Below are positions 25,613 to 35,346 of a stretch of 64,000 nucleotides of DNA, piece by piece (the first letter of the stretch is position 1; every line of letters begins with the position of its first letter). The stretch is from Sphingomonas echinoides ATCC 14820 (lineage in GTDB: Bacteria; Pseudomonadota; Alphaproteobacteria; Sphingomonadales; Sphingomonadaceae), in the NCBI RefSeq assembly GCF_000241465.1, contig NZ_JH584235.1, positions 2,603,210-2,667,209 of the forward strand, given 5' to 3'. Under the pieces are notes generated by a model. That model saw only the letters and a list, made by a program, of their open reading frames with translations, did no database searches and was not told the origin of the DNA. The position numbers and the translations under genes were made by a program.

Positions 25613-26089
25613 GTGCAAAGCTCAACCTATGCCATCGCGCTCGGCTCCAACCGGCGCGGCCGCCATGGCGGCCCGGTCGCCGAAGTGCGCGCGGCGATCG
25701 CCGCTTTGGAGGGCGTGGTCGCGGTCTCGCCGATCATCGCCAGCGCGCCGCTCGGGCCCTCGATCCGGCGCTTCGCCAATGCCGCGGTCTTGCTGGAGAG
25801 CCCGCTCGCGCCGCCCGCGATGCTCGCGCGGCTGAAGGCGATCGAGCGCGCGTTCGGGCGGCGGCGGGGGGCACGCTGGGGCGCGCGGGTGATCGACCTC
25901 GACATCGTGCTGTGGTCGGGCGGTTCGTGGGGAACGGCAGCGCTCACCGTGCCGCATATCGCCTTTCGGGAGCGCGGCTTCGTGCTGGATCCGCTCCGCA
26001 CGATCGCCCCCGATTGGCGCGATCCGGTGACGGGTCTGAGCATCCGCCAGTTGCATGCGCGGTTGCACAAGCGTGCACCCCTGGGTTGA
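25613..26089 (+). CDS. folK: 6-hydroxymethyl-dihydropterin pyrophosphokinase
   Basis: 158 residues. Transfers pyrophosphate from ATP to 6-hydroxymethyl-7,8-dihydropterin in folate synthesis, upstream of FolP (encoded at 49 kb). Family motifs: IALGSN, ERAFGRRRG, RVIDLDIVLW, and VPHIAFRERGFVLDPL. Starts at GTG 25613; there is no ATG near the conserved start. The protein lacks extra domains. tRNA-Lys follows 36 bases later. Confidence 0.9.
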   Translation: MQSSTYAIALGSNRRGRHGGPVAEVRAAIAALEGVVAVSPIIASAPLGPSIRRFANAAVLLESPLAPPAMLARLKAIERAFGRRRGARWGARVIDLDIVLWSGGSWGTAALTVPHIAFRERGFVLDPLRTIAPDWRDPVTGLSIRQLHARLHKRAPLG

Positions 26090-26125
26090 CCGCGCCCGAA
26101 CGCGCTCCTAACGCAAGCGCCGAGT

Positions 26126-26201
<76 letters not shown>

Positions 26202-26281
26202 TTCCCAGCGATCGGTCGCCGTTCCTCGCACCGCTGCCCGCGCTGCCGACGGTAAAGCGCCGGCGGCAGCGGGGCTGGACA

Positions 26282-27067
26282 TTAGGCGATCGTCGGAATG
26301 ATCCCGCCCTCGGCGCGGATCGCCGCGCCGTTGGTGACGGCGGCGAGCGGGCTGGCGAGATAGGTCACGATCGAGCCGATTTCGTCGGCCTCGATCAAGC
26401 GGCGGATCAACGAAAGCGGGCGCAGCTTTTCGAAGAACTCGACCTCCTGCTCGGCAGCCGAGGCGTCCTTATTCTCGACCACCGACTGGATGAAATCGAC
26501 GATCCCTTCCGACCGGGTCGGCCCCGGCAGCACCGAGTTCACGGTAACCCCGGTGCCGCGCGTTTGCTCGGCCAGGCCGCGCGCAATCGACAATTGCGCG
26601 GTTTTGGTCATGCCGTAATGGATCATCTCGGCCGGGGGCAGCAGGCCGCTTTCGCTGGCGATGAAGATCACGCGGCCCCAATCGCGCGCCAGCATGCGCG
26701 GGAAATACTGCCGGGCAAGGCGGATGCCGCTGACCACATTGACCTCGAAAAAGCGATGCCATTCCGCATCGCTCACCTCGACGAAGGGCTTGGCCTCGTA
26801 AATGCCGAGATTGTTGACAAGAATATCGACATCGGGCGCGGCGGCGATCAGCGTGGCCGCCCCTTCGGCAGTAGCGACATCGGCGAGCACGCCGCGCACC
26901 GTGCCGAGCGCGGCGACTTCGGTGACGGCAGCATCGAGCTTGGCCTGATCGCGGCCGCTGACGATGACCTCGACGCCTTCGGCCGCCAGCCGTTTGGCGA
27001 TCGCCAAGCCTATGCCGGCGGTCGATCCCGTTACGATCGCGGTTTTGCCGTTCAGTTGCAGGTCCAT
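26282..27067 (-). CDS. Short-chain dehydrogenase/reductase
   Basis: 261 residues, classical SDR. TGSTAGIG (13-20) binds the dinucleotide, NNLG (85-88), catalytic Ser138, Tyr151 and Lys155 (HYGMTK). AGGA lies 8 bases before ATG 27067. Substrate unknown; a LysR regulator gene diverges 107 bases away and may control it, as is usual for this arrangement. The intervening region has two copies of GTGATT. Confidence 0.9.
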   Translation of the reverse strand: MDLQLNGKTAIVTGSTAGIGLAIAKRLAAEGVEVIVSGRDQAKLDAAVTEVAALGTVRGVLADVATAEGAATLIAAAPDVDILVNNLGIYEAKPFVEVSDAEWHRFFEVNVVSGIRLARQYFPRMLARDWGRVIFIASESGLLPPAEMIHYGMTKTAQLSIARGLAEQTRGTGVTVNSVLPGPTRSEGIVDFIQSVVENKDASAAEQEVEFFEKLRPLSLIRRLIEADEIGSIVTYLASPLAAVTNGAAIRAEGGIIPTIA

Positions 27068-27174
27068 CGTAATTTCCTCGCGCTGTCTTGGAGGCTGCGA
27101 AGATAAGGCGACCGGCCATTCGTGATTAGAAGGCAGGATTACATTTCAGAAGTGATTCGATATCATGAAAGCCG

Positions 27175-28072
27175 ATGGACAATCGGCTTGGCGATATCGA
27201 GATTTTCCTGGCGGCGGCGCGCGCGGGCAGCCTGGCGGCTGCGGCCAAAGAGCTGCGTCTGACGCCGTCTGCGGTCAGCCGCAGCGTCGCGCGGCTGGAG
27301 GCGCGGCTGGGGGGTCGTGCTGCTGCGACGGACGACACGCTCGCTGGCCTTGACCGCCCAAGGCGAACGCTATCGCGAGCGCATGGCGCGACTGGTCGCC
27401 GACATGGCTGAGGTGGAAAGCGGGCTGGGGCGCGAGACGCAGGAGCCGCGCGGAACGTTGCGCGTCAACGCATCGGTGCCGTTCGGAACGCAGTGCCTGT
27501 TGCCGCTGCTGCCCGCCTTCACGGCGCGCTATCCGCATGTCCTGGTCGATCTCGCTTTGTCGGATGCACTCGTCGATCTGGTGGAGGAACGCGCCGACAT
27601 CGCGATCCGGATCGGGCCGCTGCGCGACACCCGGTTGCGCGCGAAGAAACTTGGGCACAGCAAGATGCTGCTGGTCGCCAGCCCGTCCTATCTCGCGCAT
27701 TATGGCATGCCGCAAACGCCAGACGATCTCGATGCGCATCGCTGCTTGCAGTTCAGTTTTCGGCGATCGATCGATGGTTGGCCGTTTCGGCTTGGGCAGC
27801 GCGTGGTGCATCGCGCGGTTGAAAGTGCCTTTCTCGGCAATTCGGGCGATGTCGTCCGTTTGATGGCGGTGGCCGGCGGCGGGATTGCGCGCCTCTCGCG
27901 GTTTCACGTCGCGGGCGACCTGCAAAGCGGGCGGTTGGTCGAAGTGTTGGCCGCTTATAATCCGGGCGACGGCGAGGATATCCATGCGCTGTATTCGGCG
28001 CAGGACCGGCTTGCGCCGCGCGTGCGCGCGCTGCTCGACTATCTCGACGAAGCGCTCGTCCTGCGCGATTGA
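27175..28072 (+). pseudogene. LysR-family regulator with a one-base frameshift
   Basis: The N-terminal winged helix reads MDNRLGDIEIFLAAARAGSL and runs to ARLEARLG in frame 1; the rest, LLLRRTTRSLALTAQGERYR and the full substrate-binding domain, continues in frame 2. A run of six G at 27309-27314 has one G too many: with five, the frame reads ...RLGVVLLRRT. The two halves together make a complete ~298-residue LysR protein. Either a sequencing or assembly error in the homopolymer, a true pseudogene, or phase variation. It is divergent from the SDR gene, which it would regulate. Confidence 0.8.
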
Positions 28073-28126
28073 CGGCGCTCTGCGACCCAAAGCCAAGCTG
28101 CGGCGTTCCACCCGCAGGGAGCGACA

Positions 28127-28627
28127 ATGATGACCCAGATGATGGTGGATATAACGGCGCTGGGCGGCGGCACGGTGCTGTTGCTGGCGGTGGTGCTGGC
28201 GGGCGGGTTCCTCGCGGTGCAGCGGCGCTGGGTAACGCTTGCGCTGGTGGTTGTGGGAACGGCGTCGGGGTCGATGGTGGTGACGCTGATCAAGGGACTG
28301 GTGGCGCGGGTGCGACCGCCGCTCGACGAACGGCTCGTTGCGGTGTCTTCGGCCAGCTTCCCGAGCGGCCATGCCGCCAACAGCGCGATCGTCTACCTCA
28401 CCTTGGCGTTGCTGCTGGTGCAGACGGTGCATGGCCACGCCGCGCGTGTCTATATTCTCGCGGCAACGGCAGTGCTGGTGATGCTGATCGGGGTCAGCCG
28501 TCTCTATCTGCATGTGCATTGGCCGAGCGACGTCGTTGGCGGTTGGGTGTTCGGTACGATTTGGGCGCTGGGCTGGTGGGCGCTGGGCCGCAAATTGGGG
28601 GCGGACACCCGCGCTCGGCGGCCGTAA
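28127..28627 (+). CDS. PAP2-type membrane phosphatase
   Basis: 166 residues, several membrane spans. Complete phosphatase motifs: KGLVARVRP (Lys and Arg), FPSGH (Ser-Gly-His) and SRLYLHVHWPSD (Arg, His, Asp). Such enzymes dephosphorylate undecaprenyl-diphosphate or phosphatidylglycerol-phosphate at the outer face of the inner membrane. GGGAG is 5 bases before ATG 28127. Shorter than PgpB but with all catalytic residues. Confidence 0.9.
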   Translation: MMTQMMVDITALGGGTVLLLAVVLAGGFLAVQRRWVTLALVVVGTASGSMVVTLIKGLVARVRPPLDERLVAVSSASFPSGHAANSAIVYLTLALLLVQTVHGHAARVYILAATAVLVMLIGVSRLYLHVHWPSDVVGGWVFGTIWALGWWALGRKLGADTRARRP

Positions 28628-28778
28628 ACCTGCCGTTCCATTCATCGCCCAGCAATCTTGCCCGGCGCACCCGCCTGCATGGCCGAATCGTTTCCGGGAG
28701 ACGACGAATTGGTCTTGATATAGTATTACATAACATCTATCGCGCTGCAGCATCGTTCTCTGAAAGGCCGTCCCCCGC

Positions 28779-30941
28779 ATGTTTCGAGCCACCTTGTTGT
28801 CCAGCGCCGCTTTGCTGTTTTTCGTGCCCGCCACCGCTTATGCCGATTCGGTAGCCGCTCCGGCTGCGACGGCGGATGCGCCGGGTGCCGCGACCGACAA
28901 GACCAACAGCGGACCGGATATCGTCGTGACGGGGCGGTTGGATGCCGCGCGCGCGTCGATCCAGCCCAGCCTCGGTGCGACGACCTACACCATCACCAGC
29001 GAAACGATCCGCGCTTTGCCCGGCGGGGACAATCAGCAGCTCAACCAGATCCTGCTGCAATTGCCGGGCGTCGTGCAGGACGGCGGCGGCCAGTTCCACG
29101 TGCGGGATGACCATAACAACCTGCAATATCGCATCAACGGCACGATCCTGCCCGAAGGCGTCGCCGTATTCGGGCAGACGCTGAGCCCGCGGCTGGTCGA
29201 ACGGTTCGATCTGCGCACCGGCGCGCTGCCCGCGCAATATGGGCTGCGTACGGCGGGCATCATCGACATCACCACCAAGAATGGCTTCAAAAATGGCGGC
29301 GAAGTGTCGCTTTATGGTGGCACCAACGACACGATCCAGCCGAGCTTCGATTATGGCGGCTCAACGGGCAAAACCAATTATTTCGTCACCGGCAGCTACA
29401 AGCACAGCAATATCGGGATCGAGGCGGTCGATGGTGGCCGCACCCCGCTGCATGACGAGACCAACCAATATCAGGGCTTCGTCTATGTCGACCACACGCT
29501 GAACGAGAATAATCGCGTGTCGTTCATGGGCGGCTATTCCGACCAGAGCTTCCAGATTCCCAATCCGCGCGGCCTGACGCCCAGCAAGGGCTATACTGTC
29601 GGCGGCGTCAGCAATTTCCTCAGCGACACCCTCGATGAGCGGCAGCACGAGCGCACCGCCTTCGGTCTCGCCAGCCTGTTGCACGATGCCGGACCCGTCA
29701 CGCTGCAGGCATCGCTGTTCGCGCGCTATTCCAGCTTGCGCTACACGCCCGACACGCTCGGCGAATTGCTGTTCAACGGCATCGCGCAAAAGGCGTTCAA
29801 GCAGGACTTCACCTTTGGCGGCCAAGTCGAAGGCGTCTACCGCGCCAGCGATGCGCACACCCTGCGCGGCGGCGTGATCGTGTCGCGCGACCGCAGCAAC
29901 AGCCAGACCTCGAGCCAGGTGTTCCCGGTGGATGGCACGGGCGCGCAAATCGGCCAGCCGATCACGGTCGTCGACAATGGTGCCAAGACCGAGATGACCT
30001 ATAGCGTCTATCTGCAGGACGAATGGAAGATCGCCGAGCCGCTGATCGTCAATTTCGGCGGCCGCTTCGATCATTATGACGGCTATCGTTCCGAATCGCA
30101 GTTCTCGCCGCGCATCAATGCCGTGCTCACACCGTCAAAGGGGCTCACGCTTCATGCCGGCTACGCGCGCTATTTCTCGCCTGCGCCGTTCTCGAACGTC
30201 GCCACCACCAGCGTGCTCAAATACCGCTTTACCAGCGCGCAGGCGCCCGGCGACGATGGCGTCAACACCCCGCTCGCCACCGTGCCCTTTGCCGAGCGGC
30301 AGGACTATTTCGACATCGGTGCCGAACAGAAGATCGGGCGGTTCACGCTCGGCATCGACGCGTATCACCGGCGTTCGAAGAATCTGGTCGATGAAGGCCA
30401 GTTCGGCGCGCCGATCATCCTGACGCCGTTCAATTATGCGCGCGGGCGGATCGACGGGATCGAAGGCAATATTTCGTATCAGCATGGCCCGTTGCTGGCC
30501 TATGCCAATTTCTCTTACGCCAAGGCCAAAGGGTTTTCGATCGCCTCGGGCCAGTTCAATTTCTCGCCCGATGACCTCGCTTATATTGCCAAGAACTACA
30601 TCTATCTCGACCACGACCAGACCTATACCGGGTCGGCGGGCGTGTCGTACCGGTTCGATCAGGGCTTTCTGCGCGACAGCCGCGTGGGCGGCAGCATGAT
30701 TTACGGCTCGGGCCTGCGCAAGGATGGCGACGTGCCCAATGGCGGCAAGCTGACGCCCTATGCCGTGTTCAACCTGACCGCGAGCCATGAGTTCAAGGGC
30801 CCGGGCGTGACGATCCGCGCCGACATCATCAACGTGGCCGACCGCGTGTATGAAATCCGCGACGGGTCGGGCGTCGGCGTGGGCGCGCCGCAATTCGGCG
30901 CGCGCCGCGGCTTCCTGTTCGGGATCAGCAAGGCGATCTGA
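28779..30941 (+). CDS. TonB-dependent outer-membrane receptor
   Basis: 720 residues: signal peptide, TonB-box-like DIVVTG near residue 48, plug domain to about 160 with LLQLPGVVQDGGGQ and YRINGTILPEG, then a 22-stranded barrel ending with FGARRGFLFGISKAI. Substrate unknown; the plug has no STN domain, so no anti-sigma signalling. The 151-base upstream gap holds an AT-rich stretch (GATATAGTATTACATAACAT at ~28715-28735) that is a likely promoter or operator. No linked transporter genes. Confidence 0.92.
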   Translation: MFRATLLSSAALLFFVPATAYADSVAAPAATADAPGAATDKTNSGPDIVVTGRLDAARASIQPSLGATTYTITSETIRALPGGDNQQLNQILLQLPGVVQDGGGQFHVRDDHNNLQYRINGTILPEGVAVFGQTLSPRLVERFDLRTGALPAQYGLRTAGIIDITTKNGFKNGGEVSLYGGTNDTIQPSFDYGGSTGKTNYFVTGSYKHSNIGIEAVDGGRTPLHDETNQYQGFVYVDHTLNENNRVSFMGGYSDQSFQIPNPRGLTPSKGYTVGGVSNFLSDTLDERQHERTAFGLASLLHDAGPVTLQASLFARYSSLRYTPDTLGELLFNGIAQKAFKQDFTFGGQVEGVYRASDAHTLRGGVIVSRDRSNSQTSSQVFPVDGTGAQIGQPITVVDNGAKTEMTYSVYLQDEWKIAEPLIVNFGGRFDHYDGYRSESQFSPRINAVLTPSKGLTLHAGYARYFSPAPFSNVATTSVLKYRFTSAQAPGDDGVNTPLATVPFAERQDYFDIGAEQKIGRFTLGIDAYHRRSKNLVDEGQFGAPIILTPFNYARGRIDGIEGNISYQHGPLLAYANFSYAKAKGFSIASGQFNFSPDDLAYIAKNYIYLDHDQTYTGSAGVSYRFDQGFLRDSRVGGSMIYGSGLRKDGDVPNGGKLTPYAVFNLTASHEFKGPGVTIRADIINVADRVYEIRDGSGVGVGAPQFGARRGFLFGISKAI

Positions 30942-30949
30942 TGCGGCGT

Positions 30950-30973
30950 CCCCCTCCCGTGTTCGGGAGGGGG
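30950..30973. terminator. Hairpin between convergent genes
   Basis: CCCCCTCCCG - TGTT - CGGGAGGGGG, a perfect 10-base stem 8 bases after the TonB receptor gene. No T-tract. The CCCTCCCG/CGGGAGGG core is the same as in the family C repeats at 45.6 and 46.1 kb, so it may be a single-hairpin repeat acting as a transcription end. Confidence 0.5.
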
Positions 30974-31001
30974 GAGCGCACCAAGCGCCCAGGCTCTGGG
31001 C

Positions 31002-31769
31002 TCAGCCGATCGTCACCCCAACGATCTGCCAGCGGCCATCGACGCGATCGAGCGTGACCGTTTCGATCGCGTCGGCCTTGTTGGCGAAGCTGGTGCGGAA
31101 CTTGACCATCGTATAGCCGGCCGGCGGTGCCGGGACCTCCTCCGCACTGACGACTCCCCGCGAGATCACCGCGCCAAGCGGCACGCGAACGCGCTGCGAC
31201 GTCCGCGACCAGACCTGCAACGTGTTGAGCTTGCGGAACGCCGGGCCGGTGCCGCGATAGCTTGCGTCCCAGTCATACTGATCGACAAGGTCGAGCCAGT
31301 TGAGCGCCGCCGCCACCGCCTCTGCATTTGCCGGTGCGGTGGTCGCGGTTGGCGGCGCGGTCGTGGGGCTCTGCGGCAGCGCGACCAGCGCCAGGAGGGA
31401 CAGGACAAGCGTCATGAGAACGACTCCGATCAGACGTGAGGAGGGGCGGTAGGTGCGCCCCGCGCCGACCACCGGCGTGCCGTCCTGATCGTCGAGGGAG
31501 TCGATCGCGTCGTCCCTGATTCGCGCGTCCCCTAAGAAATCGGGGTGCGCTAACCCCGCGCCGCCTTCGGCGTCGAGCAACAGCCGCGCGGCCTCACGGC
31601 TGCTCGAAACCGCCATCTTCCGCCGCGCATCGCGCAGGCGTTCGTTGATCGTATGCACCGACAGGCCAAGGCTGCGCGCGACCGACTTCGCGTCGTGACC
31701 GCGCACGATCAGGCGGAGCGTCTGCTTTTCCTTTTCGGTGAGCGCCCAACAGGCGTCTTTCCCCGGCAT
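31002..31769 (-). CDS. Membrane-tethered LuxR-type HTH protein with DUF4019
   Basis: 255 residues. N-terminal LuxR/GerE helix-turn-helix (LTEKEKQTLRLIVRGHDAKS, then VARSLGLSVHTINERLRDA), a linker, one membrane span around 113-133 and a C-terminal DUF4019 domain (AALNWLDLVDQYDWDASY ... WQIVGV) that would lie in the periplasm. So it looks like a one-component regulator that senses something outside the membrane. I use ATG 31769, with AAGG 7 bases upstream; the frame allows GTG 31802. Convergent with the TonB receptor gene. Confidence 0.8.
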   Translation of the reverse strand: MPGKDACWALTEKEKQTLRLIVRGHDAKSVARSLGLSVHTINERLRDARRKMAVSSSREAARLLLDAEGGAGLAHPDFLGDARIRDDAIDSLDDQDGTPVVGAGRTYRPSSRLIGVVLMTLVLSLLALVALPQSPTTAPPTATTAPANAEAVAAALNWLDLVDQYDWDASYRGTGPAFRKLNTLQVWSRTSQRVRVPLGAVISRGVVSAEEVPAPPAGYTMVKFRTSFANKADAIETVTLDRVDGRWQIVGVTIG

Positions 31770-31841
31770 CTCCATACCTTGGCCTAAGTCGGGGACGGGC
31801 ACGCGACTACCCCCAAAAATTCGTAGGTGCGCGCGGGCGAT

Positions 31842-32834
31842 CTAGCGTTCGCTCAGCTTGCGCTCCCACGCCAGCGCATCGCGCACGATGAGATCGAGAT
31901 CGGCACGCTGGGGCGTCCAGTCGAGCGTTGCCAGGATCGCGCGATTGTCGGCAACCAGTTCACCCGCATCGCCCGCGCGGCGACCCTCAATGACGCGGTT
32001 GAGTTTGTGGTTGGTGACGCGGTCGACCGCGTCGAGCACTTCGAGCACAGAGAAGCCCTTGCCATAGCCCGCATTGAGCGTGTGGCTCTTGGCGGGGTCT
32101 GCGATCAGCAGGTCGAGTGCTGCGACATGCGCGGCCGCCAGATCGCTGACATGGATATAGTCGCGCACTCCAGTGCCATCGGGCGTGTCATAATCGGTGC
32201 CGTAAACCCCGACCGTCTCGCGCTTGCCCAGCGCCGCCTCGACCGCGATCTTGATGAGGTGGGTGGCGCCGATGGTCGATTGGCCGGCGCGCTGCTGCGG
32301 ATCGGCCCCGGCGACGTTGAAATAGCGCAAGGCGGCATAGTTGATCGGGTGGGCGGCGGCGACATCGCGCAGCATCGCTTCGGTCATCAGCTTGGAAGTG
32401 CCATAGGGGTTGATCGGCACGGTCGGGTCGCTCTCGGCGATCGGCACGCGTACCGGCGTGCCATAGGTCGCGGCGGTCGAGGAAAAGATGAAGTGCTTGA
32501 CGCCCGAGACGACCGCGCTTTCGATCAGCGCGCGGCTGGCGACGGTGTTGTTGCGATAATATTTGAGCGGATTGCTGACCGATTCGGGCACGATGATCGA
32601 TCCGGCAAAGTGCATCACCGCTTGAACCTGATGGTCGCGCATCGTCGCGCGGACGTGCGCATCGTCCTCGATCTCGCCGCGCACCAGCGTCGCACGGGGG
32701 TCGACCAGCCAGTCAAAGCCGGTGCTGAGATTGTCATACACCACCACGCGGTGCCCCGCATCGAGCAACGCCAAGACCGCATGGCTGCCAATATAGCCCG
32801 CACCGCCCGTTACCAGCACCGATCCGTCCAGCAT
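31842..32834 (-). CDS. galE: UDP-glucose 4-epimerase
   Basis: 330 residues. NAD-dependent interconversion of UDP-glucose and UDP-galactose for polysaccharide synthesis. [11 protein letters not shown] (8-18) binds NAD; Tyr144 and Lys148 (YGTSK) and Ser119 (FSSTAATYG) are catalytic; RYFNVAGAD is characteristic of GalE. GAGGG is 4 bases before the ATG. No other sugar-nucleotide genes are next to it. Confidence 0.93.
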   Translation of the reverse strand: MLDGSVLVTGGAGYIGSHAVLALLDAGHRVVVYDNLSTGFDWLVDPRATLVRGEIEDDAHVRATMRDHQVQAVMHFAGSIIVPESVSNPLKYYRNNTVASRALIESAVVSGVKHFIFSSTAATYGTPVRVPIAESDPTVPINPYGTSKLMTEAMLRDVAAAHPINYAALRYFNVAGADPQQRAGQSTIGATHLIKIAVEAALGKRETVGVYGTDYDTPDGTGVRDYIHVSDLAAAHVAALDLLIADPAKSHTLNAGYGKGFSVLEVLDAVDRVTNHKLNRVIEGRRAGDAGELVADNRAILATLDWTPQRADLDLIVRDALAWERKLSER

Positions 32835-32900
32835 TCTACCCTCGCTCTTTTTGTCCGGGCCCCGCGTCCCTATCTTGCAGCCCTAAACGAGGAGCGAATG

Positions 32901-33443
32901 ATGGCAAGCGAAGTCGCAACCCTGGCAGGCGGATGTTTCTGGTGCACCGAGGCGGTGTTCAAGGATGTGATCGGCGTCGAGCGCGTCGAGAGCGGCTATA
33001 TCGGCGGCAGCGTGCCCAACCCAACCTATAAGCAGGTGTGCGGCGGCGATACCGGTCATGCCGAGGCGATCCGCGTGACCTTCGATACCGATCAGGTGTC
33101 TTACGGCGACATTCTCGCCATGTTCTTTGCAACGCATGATCCGACGCAGCTCAACCGCCAGGGCAATGACGTCGGCACGCAATATCGCTCGGCGATCTTC
33201 CCGGCGGATGACGCGCAGCGCGCCGAGGCTGAGGCGGCCAAAGCGCGTGCGGCGGCGGACTGGCCTGCACCGATCGTCACCACGATCGAGCCGATGAGCG
33301 AATGGTATCCGGCCGAGGACTATCACCAGCAATATTGGGAAGGCGAAGGCCAGCGGAACCCCTATTGCCTGGCGGTGATCCCGCCCAAGCTGGCCAAGCT
33401 GCGCAAGAGCTTCGCTGCGCGGTCCAAGGCGGTCGCGGCTTAG
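32901..33443 (+). CDS. msrA: Peptide-methionine (S)-S-oxide reductase MsrA
   Basis: 180 residues. Reduces methionine-S-sulfoxide in proteins. Catalytic Cys12 in GGCFWCTE, with [19 protein letters not shown] and [19 protein letters not shown] use the second of two adjacent ATGs (32901) because GGAG then sits 6 bases upstream; 32898 adds one Met. Its stop overlaps the stop of the convergent aqpZ by 4 bases. Confidence 0.95.
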   Translation: MASEVATLAGGCFWCTEAVFKDVIGVERVESGYIGGSVPNPTYKQVCGGDTGHAEAIRVTFDTDQVSYGDILAMFFATHDPTQLNRQGNDVGTQYRSAIFPADDAQRAEAEAAKARAAADWPAPIVTTIEPMSEWYPAEDYHQQYWEGEGQRNPYCLAVIPPKLAKLRKSFAARSKAVAA

Positions 33444-34171
33444 AGCGCCTCGCCAGAGATGGGCGGTTTGGTCTTCGAGTCCGCACCCAGCGCCTTATAG
33501 GCCAAGCCGCCAAACGCGCCGCCGACCAGCGGTGCCAGCCAGAACAGCCATAGCTGCTGCAGCGCCCAGCCGCCGACGATCAGCGCCGGGCCGGTGCTGC
33601 GCGCGGGGTTGACCGAGGTGTTGGTGACCGGAATGCTGATCAAGTGGATCAGCGTGAGCGCGAGGCCGATCGCAATCGGCGCGAAACCGGCGGGCGCGCG
33701 CGTATCGGTCGATCCCATGATGACGAGCAGAAAGAAGAAGGTCAGCACCACTTCGATGACAAGCCCGGCCAGCAGCGAATAGCCGCCGGGCGAATGATCG
33801 CCGAAGCCGTTGGCGGCGAATCCGCTCGCGACGGGATCGAACCCGGCCTTGCCGCTGGCCACCACGCACAACAACAATGCCGCCAGACACGCGCCGACCA
33901 CTTGCGCAATGACGTAGAGCGGGATGTCCTTGGCGGGGAAGCGCCCGCCAGCCCACAATCCGACCGTTACCGCCGGATTGAGGTGACAGCCTGAAATGTG
34001 GCCGATCGAATAGGCCATCGTCAGCACGGTCAGCCCGAAGGCAAGCGACACGCCAACGAACCCAATGCCGAGCGTGGGAAACCCGGCCGCGAGGATGGCG
34101 CTGCCGCAGCCACCGAACACCAGCCAGAAAGTGCCGATCAGTTCCGCCAGACCCCGTTGCGTGTTGCTCAT
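33440..34171 (-). CDS. aqpZ: Aquaporin Z
   Basis: 243 residues, six membrane spans with the two half-helices carrying HLNPAVT and TSVNPARS. Water channel of the inner membrane. The aromatic/arginine filter residues (Arg in NPARS) fit a water-selective rather than a glycerol channel. ATG 34171 chosen over an upstream in-frame start because [15 protein letters not shown] is the usual start and GGGGGGG precedes it. Confidence 0.93.
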   Translation of the reverse strand: MSNTQRGLAELIGTFWLVFGGCGSAILAAGFPTLGIGFVGVSLAFGLTVLTMAYSIGHISGCHLNPAVTVGLWAGGRFPAKDIPLYVIAQVVGACLAALLLCVVASGKAGFDPVASGFAANGFGDHSPGGYSLLAGLVIEVVLTFFFLLVIMGSTDTRAPAGFAPIAIGLALTLIHLISIPVTNTSVNPARSTGPALIVGGWALQQLWLFWLAPLVGGAFGGLAYKALGADSKTKPPISGEAL

Positions 34172-34236
34172 CGCGCGCCCCCCCACTGTGTCCGCGCGAT
34201 CATAGATATCGTTTCGCAATCGTAAAGAGTGCTCGG

Positions 34237-35301
34237 CTAATCCCGATGCGCTGCGCGGCCCAGGCGGTCGTTGATGGCGGTGCCGATGCCCTCGCTCGGA
34301 ATCGGCGCGATTGCGATGCGCGCGCGGTCGCTGGCGTCGGCGCGGTGGAGTGCGTCGAACAGGTTGGCGGCAGCTTCTGTCAGATTGGCGGAGGGGGAGA
34401 GCGACTCGATGCCGACGGCGGGGCCGAAGCCGATGAGATATTCGTCAGAAGCGGCTTTCGTCGCGTTCAGGCGGAGCGGCTTGCGCGGCGCGTAATGGCT
34501 GGCGAGCTGGCCGGGGGCGGTGATCTCGCGGCTTTCCCCTTCCTTCCACCCCGGCGAAGGCCGGGGCCCAGCTACGGAAGGGGCATTATCGGGCGTTGCG
34601 CACGCTGCTGCCGCCGTCTCTTCTGGGCCCCGGCGTTCGCCGGGGTGGTGGTCCGGGGTGGGTAGGGTTCCGAGAACCCTCGCCAGCGCCTCCGCCGTGA
34701 TCGGCCCCGGGCGCAGGACTTCGCGTCCCAGCACGATCGTCGATTCCAGACCCGCTTCGGTCGCGCCGTCGTCCACCACCAGCGGGATACGCCCGCCAAG
34801 GCTAGCGACGACATGCTCCGCGCGGGTGGGGCTGATCGCGCCGCTGGCATTGGCCGAGGGCGCGGCGAGCGGTTTTCCGGTGGCGGCGAGCAGCGCGCGC
34901 ATCGCGCGGTGCGCCGGGACGCGCAGCGCGATCGTCGGCAGGCCGGCTGTCACCAGCGCGGCAATCCCGGCATCGGCGCGGAGCGGCAGCACCAAAGTCA
35001 GCGGCCCCGGCCAGAACGCCGACGCGAGCGCCAGCGCAGTCTCATCGAACGTGGCGATCGCCTGCGCGGCTGCGAGATCGAGCACATGCACGATCAGCGG
35101 GTTGAAGCTCGGTCGCCCTTTCGCCGCGTAGATCCGCGCGACGGCGTGCGAATCGGTGGCGTCGGCGGCGAGGCCGTAGACCGTCTCGGTCGGGATCGCG
35201 ACCGGCTGGCCCTCAGCGATCAGCGCGGCGGCGGTGGCGATGGCAGCCGGGCCGTAGCGTAAGGTCTGCGTCGCAAAAGGCGGGTTTGGCGTGGTCATCA
35301 T
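34237..35301 (-). CDS. sua5: L-threonylcarbamoyladenylate synthase, Sua5 type
   Basis: 354 residues. Makes threonylcarbamoyl-AMP, the precursor of t6A37 in tRNAs. YrdC domain at about 15-200 ([36 protein letters not shown]) and C-terminal Sua5 domain from about 261 ([11 protein letters not shown]). Residues ~218-252 between them are encoded by a palindromic repeat (34546-34648) and read as Pro/Gly/Arg-rich sequence. Since this linker is naturally variable and the frame is intact, the protein is probably functional. Start ATG 35301 has no clear ribosome site. Confidence 0.93.
   Translation of the reverse strand: MMTTPNPPFATQTLRYGPAAIATAAALIAEGQPVAIPTETVYGLAADATDSHAVARIYAAKGRPSFNPLIVHVLDLAAAQAIATFDETALALASAFWPGPLTLVLPLRADAGIAALVTAGLPTIALRVPAHRAMRALLAATGKPLAAPSANASGAISPTRAEHVVASLGGRIPLVVDDGATEAGLESTIVLGREVLRPGPITAEALARVLGTLPTPDHHPGERRGPEETAAAACATPDNAPSVAGPRPSPGWKEGESREITAPGQLASHYAPRKPLRLNATKAASDEYLIGFGPAVGIESLSPSANLTEAAANLFDALHRADASDRARIAIAPIPSEGIGTAINDRLGRAAHRD
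34546..34648. repeat. Palindromic repeat inside sua5
   Basis: A ~103-base element. Arms CCACCCCGGCGAAGGCCGGG... (34546-34571) and ...GGCGTTCGCCGGGGTGG (34623-34648), 26 bases each, with a few mismatches. It resembles the family B intergenic repeats at 48.9 and 54.8 kb (CACCCCGGCC ... GCCGGGGTG). It lies in frame within the interdomain linker of Sua5. Confidence 0.8.
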
Positions 35302-35346
35302 CGCGGGCTATAGCCGGGCAAAGCCTGTTGCATAAGAGGATGCTCG

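Noticed and set aside
26202-26281. Terminator after tRNA-Lys
   Set aside because: CTGCC / GGCAG-rich pairing exists but the stem is imperfect and there is no T-tract, so I do not call it.
27275-28834. 519-codon minus-strand frame
   Set aside because: Crosses the LysR and PAP2 genes in antisense; the plus-strand products have full family motifs.
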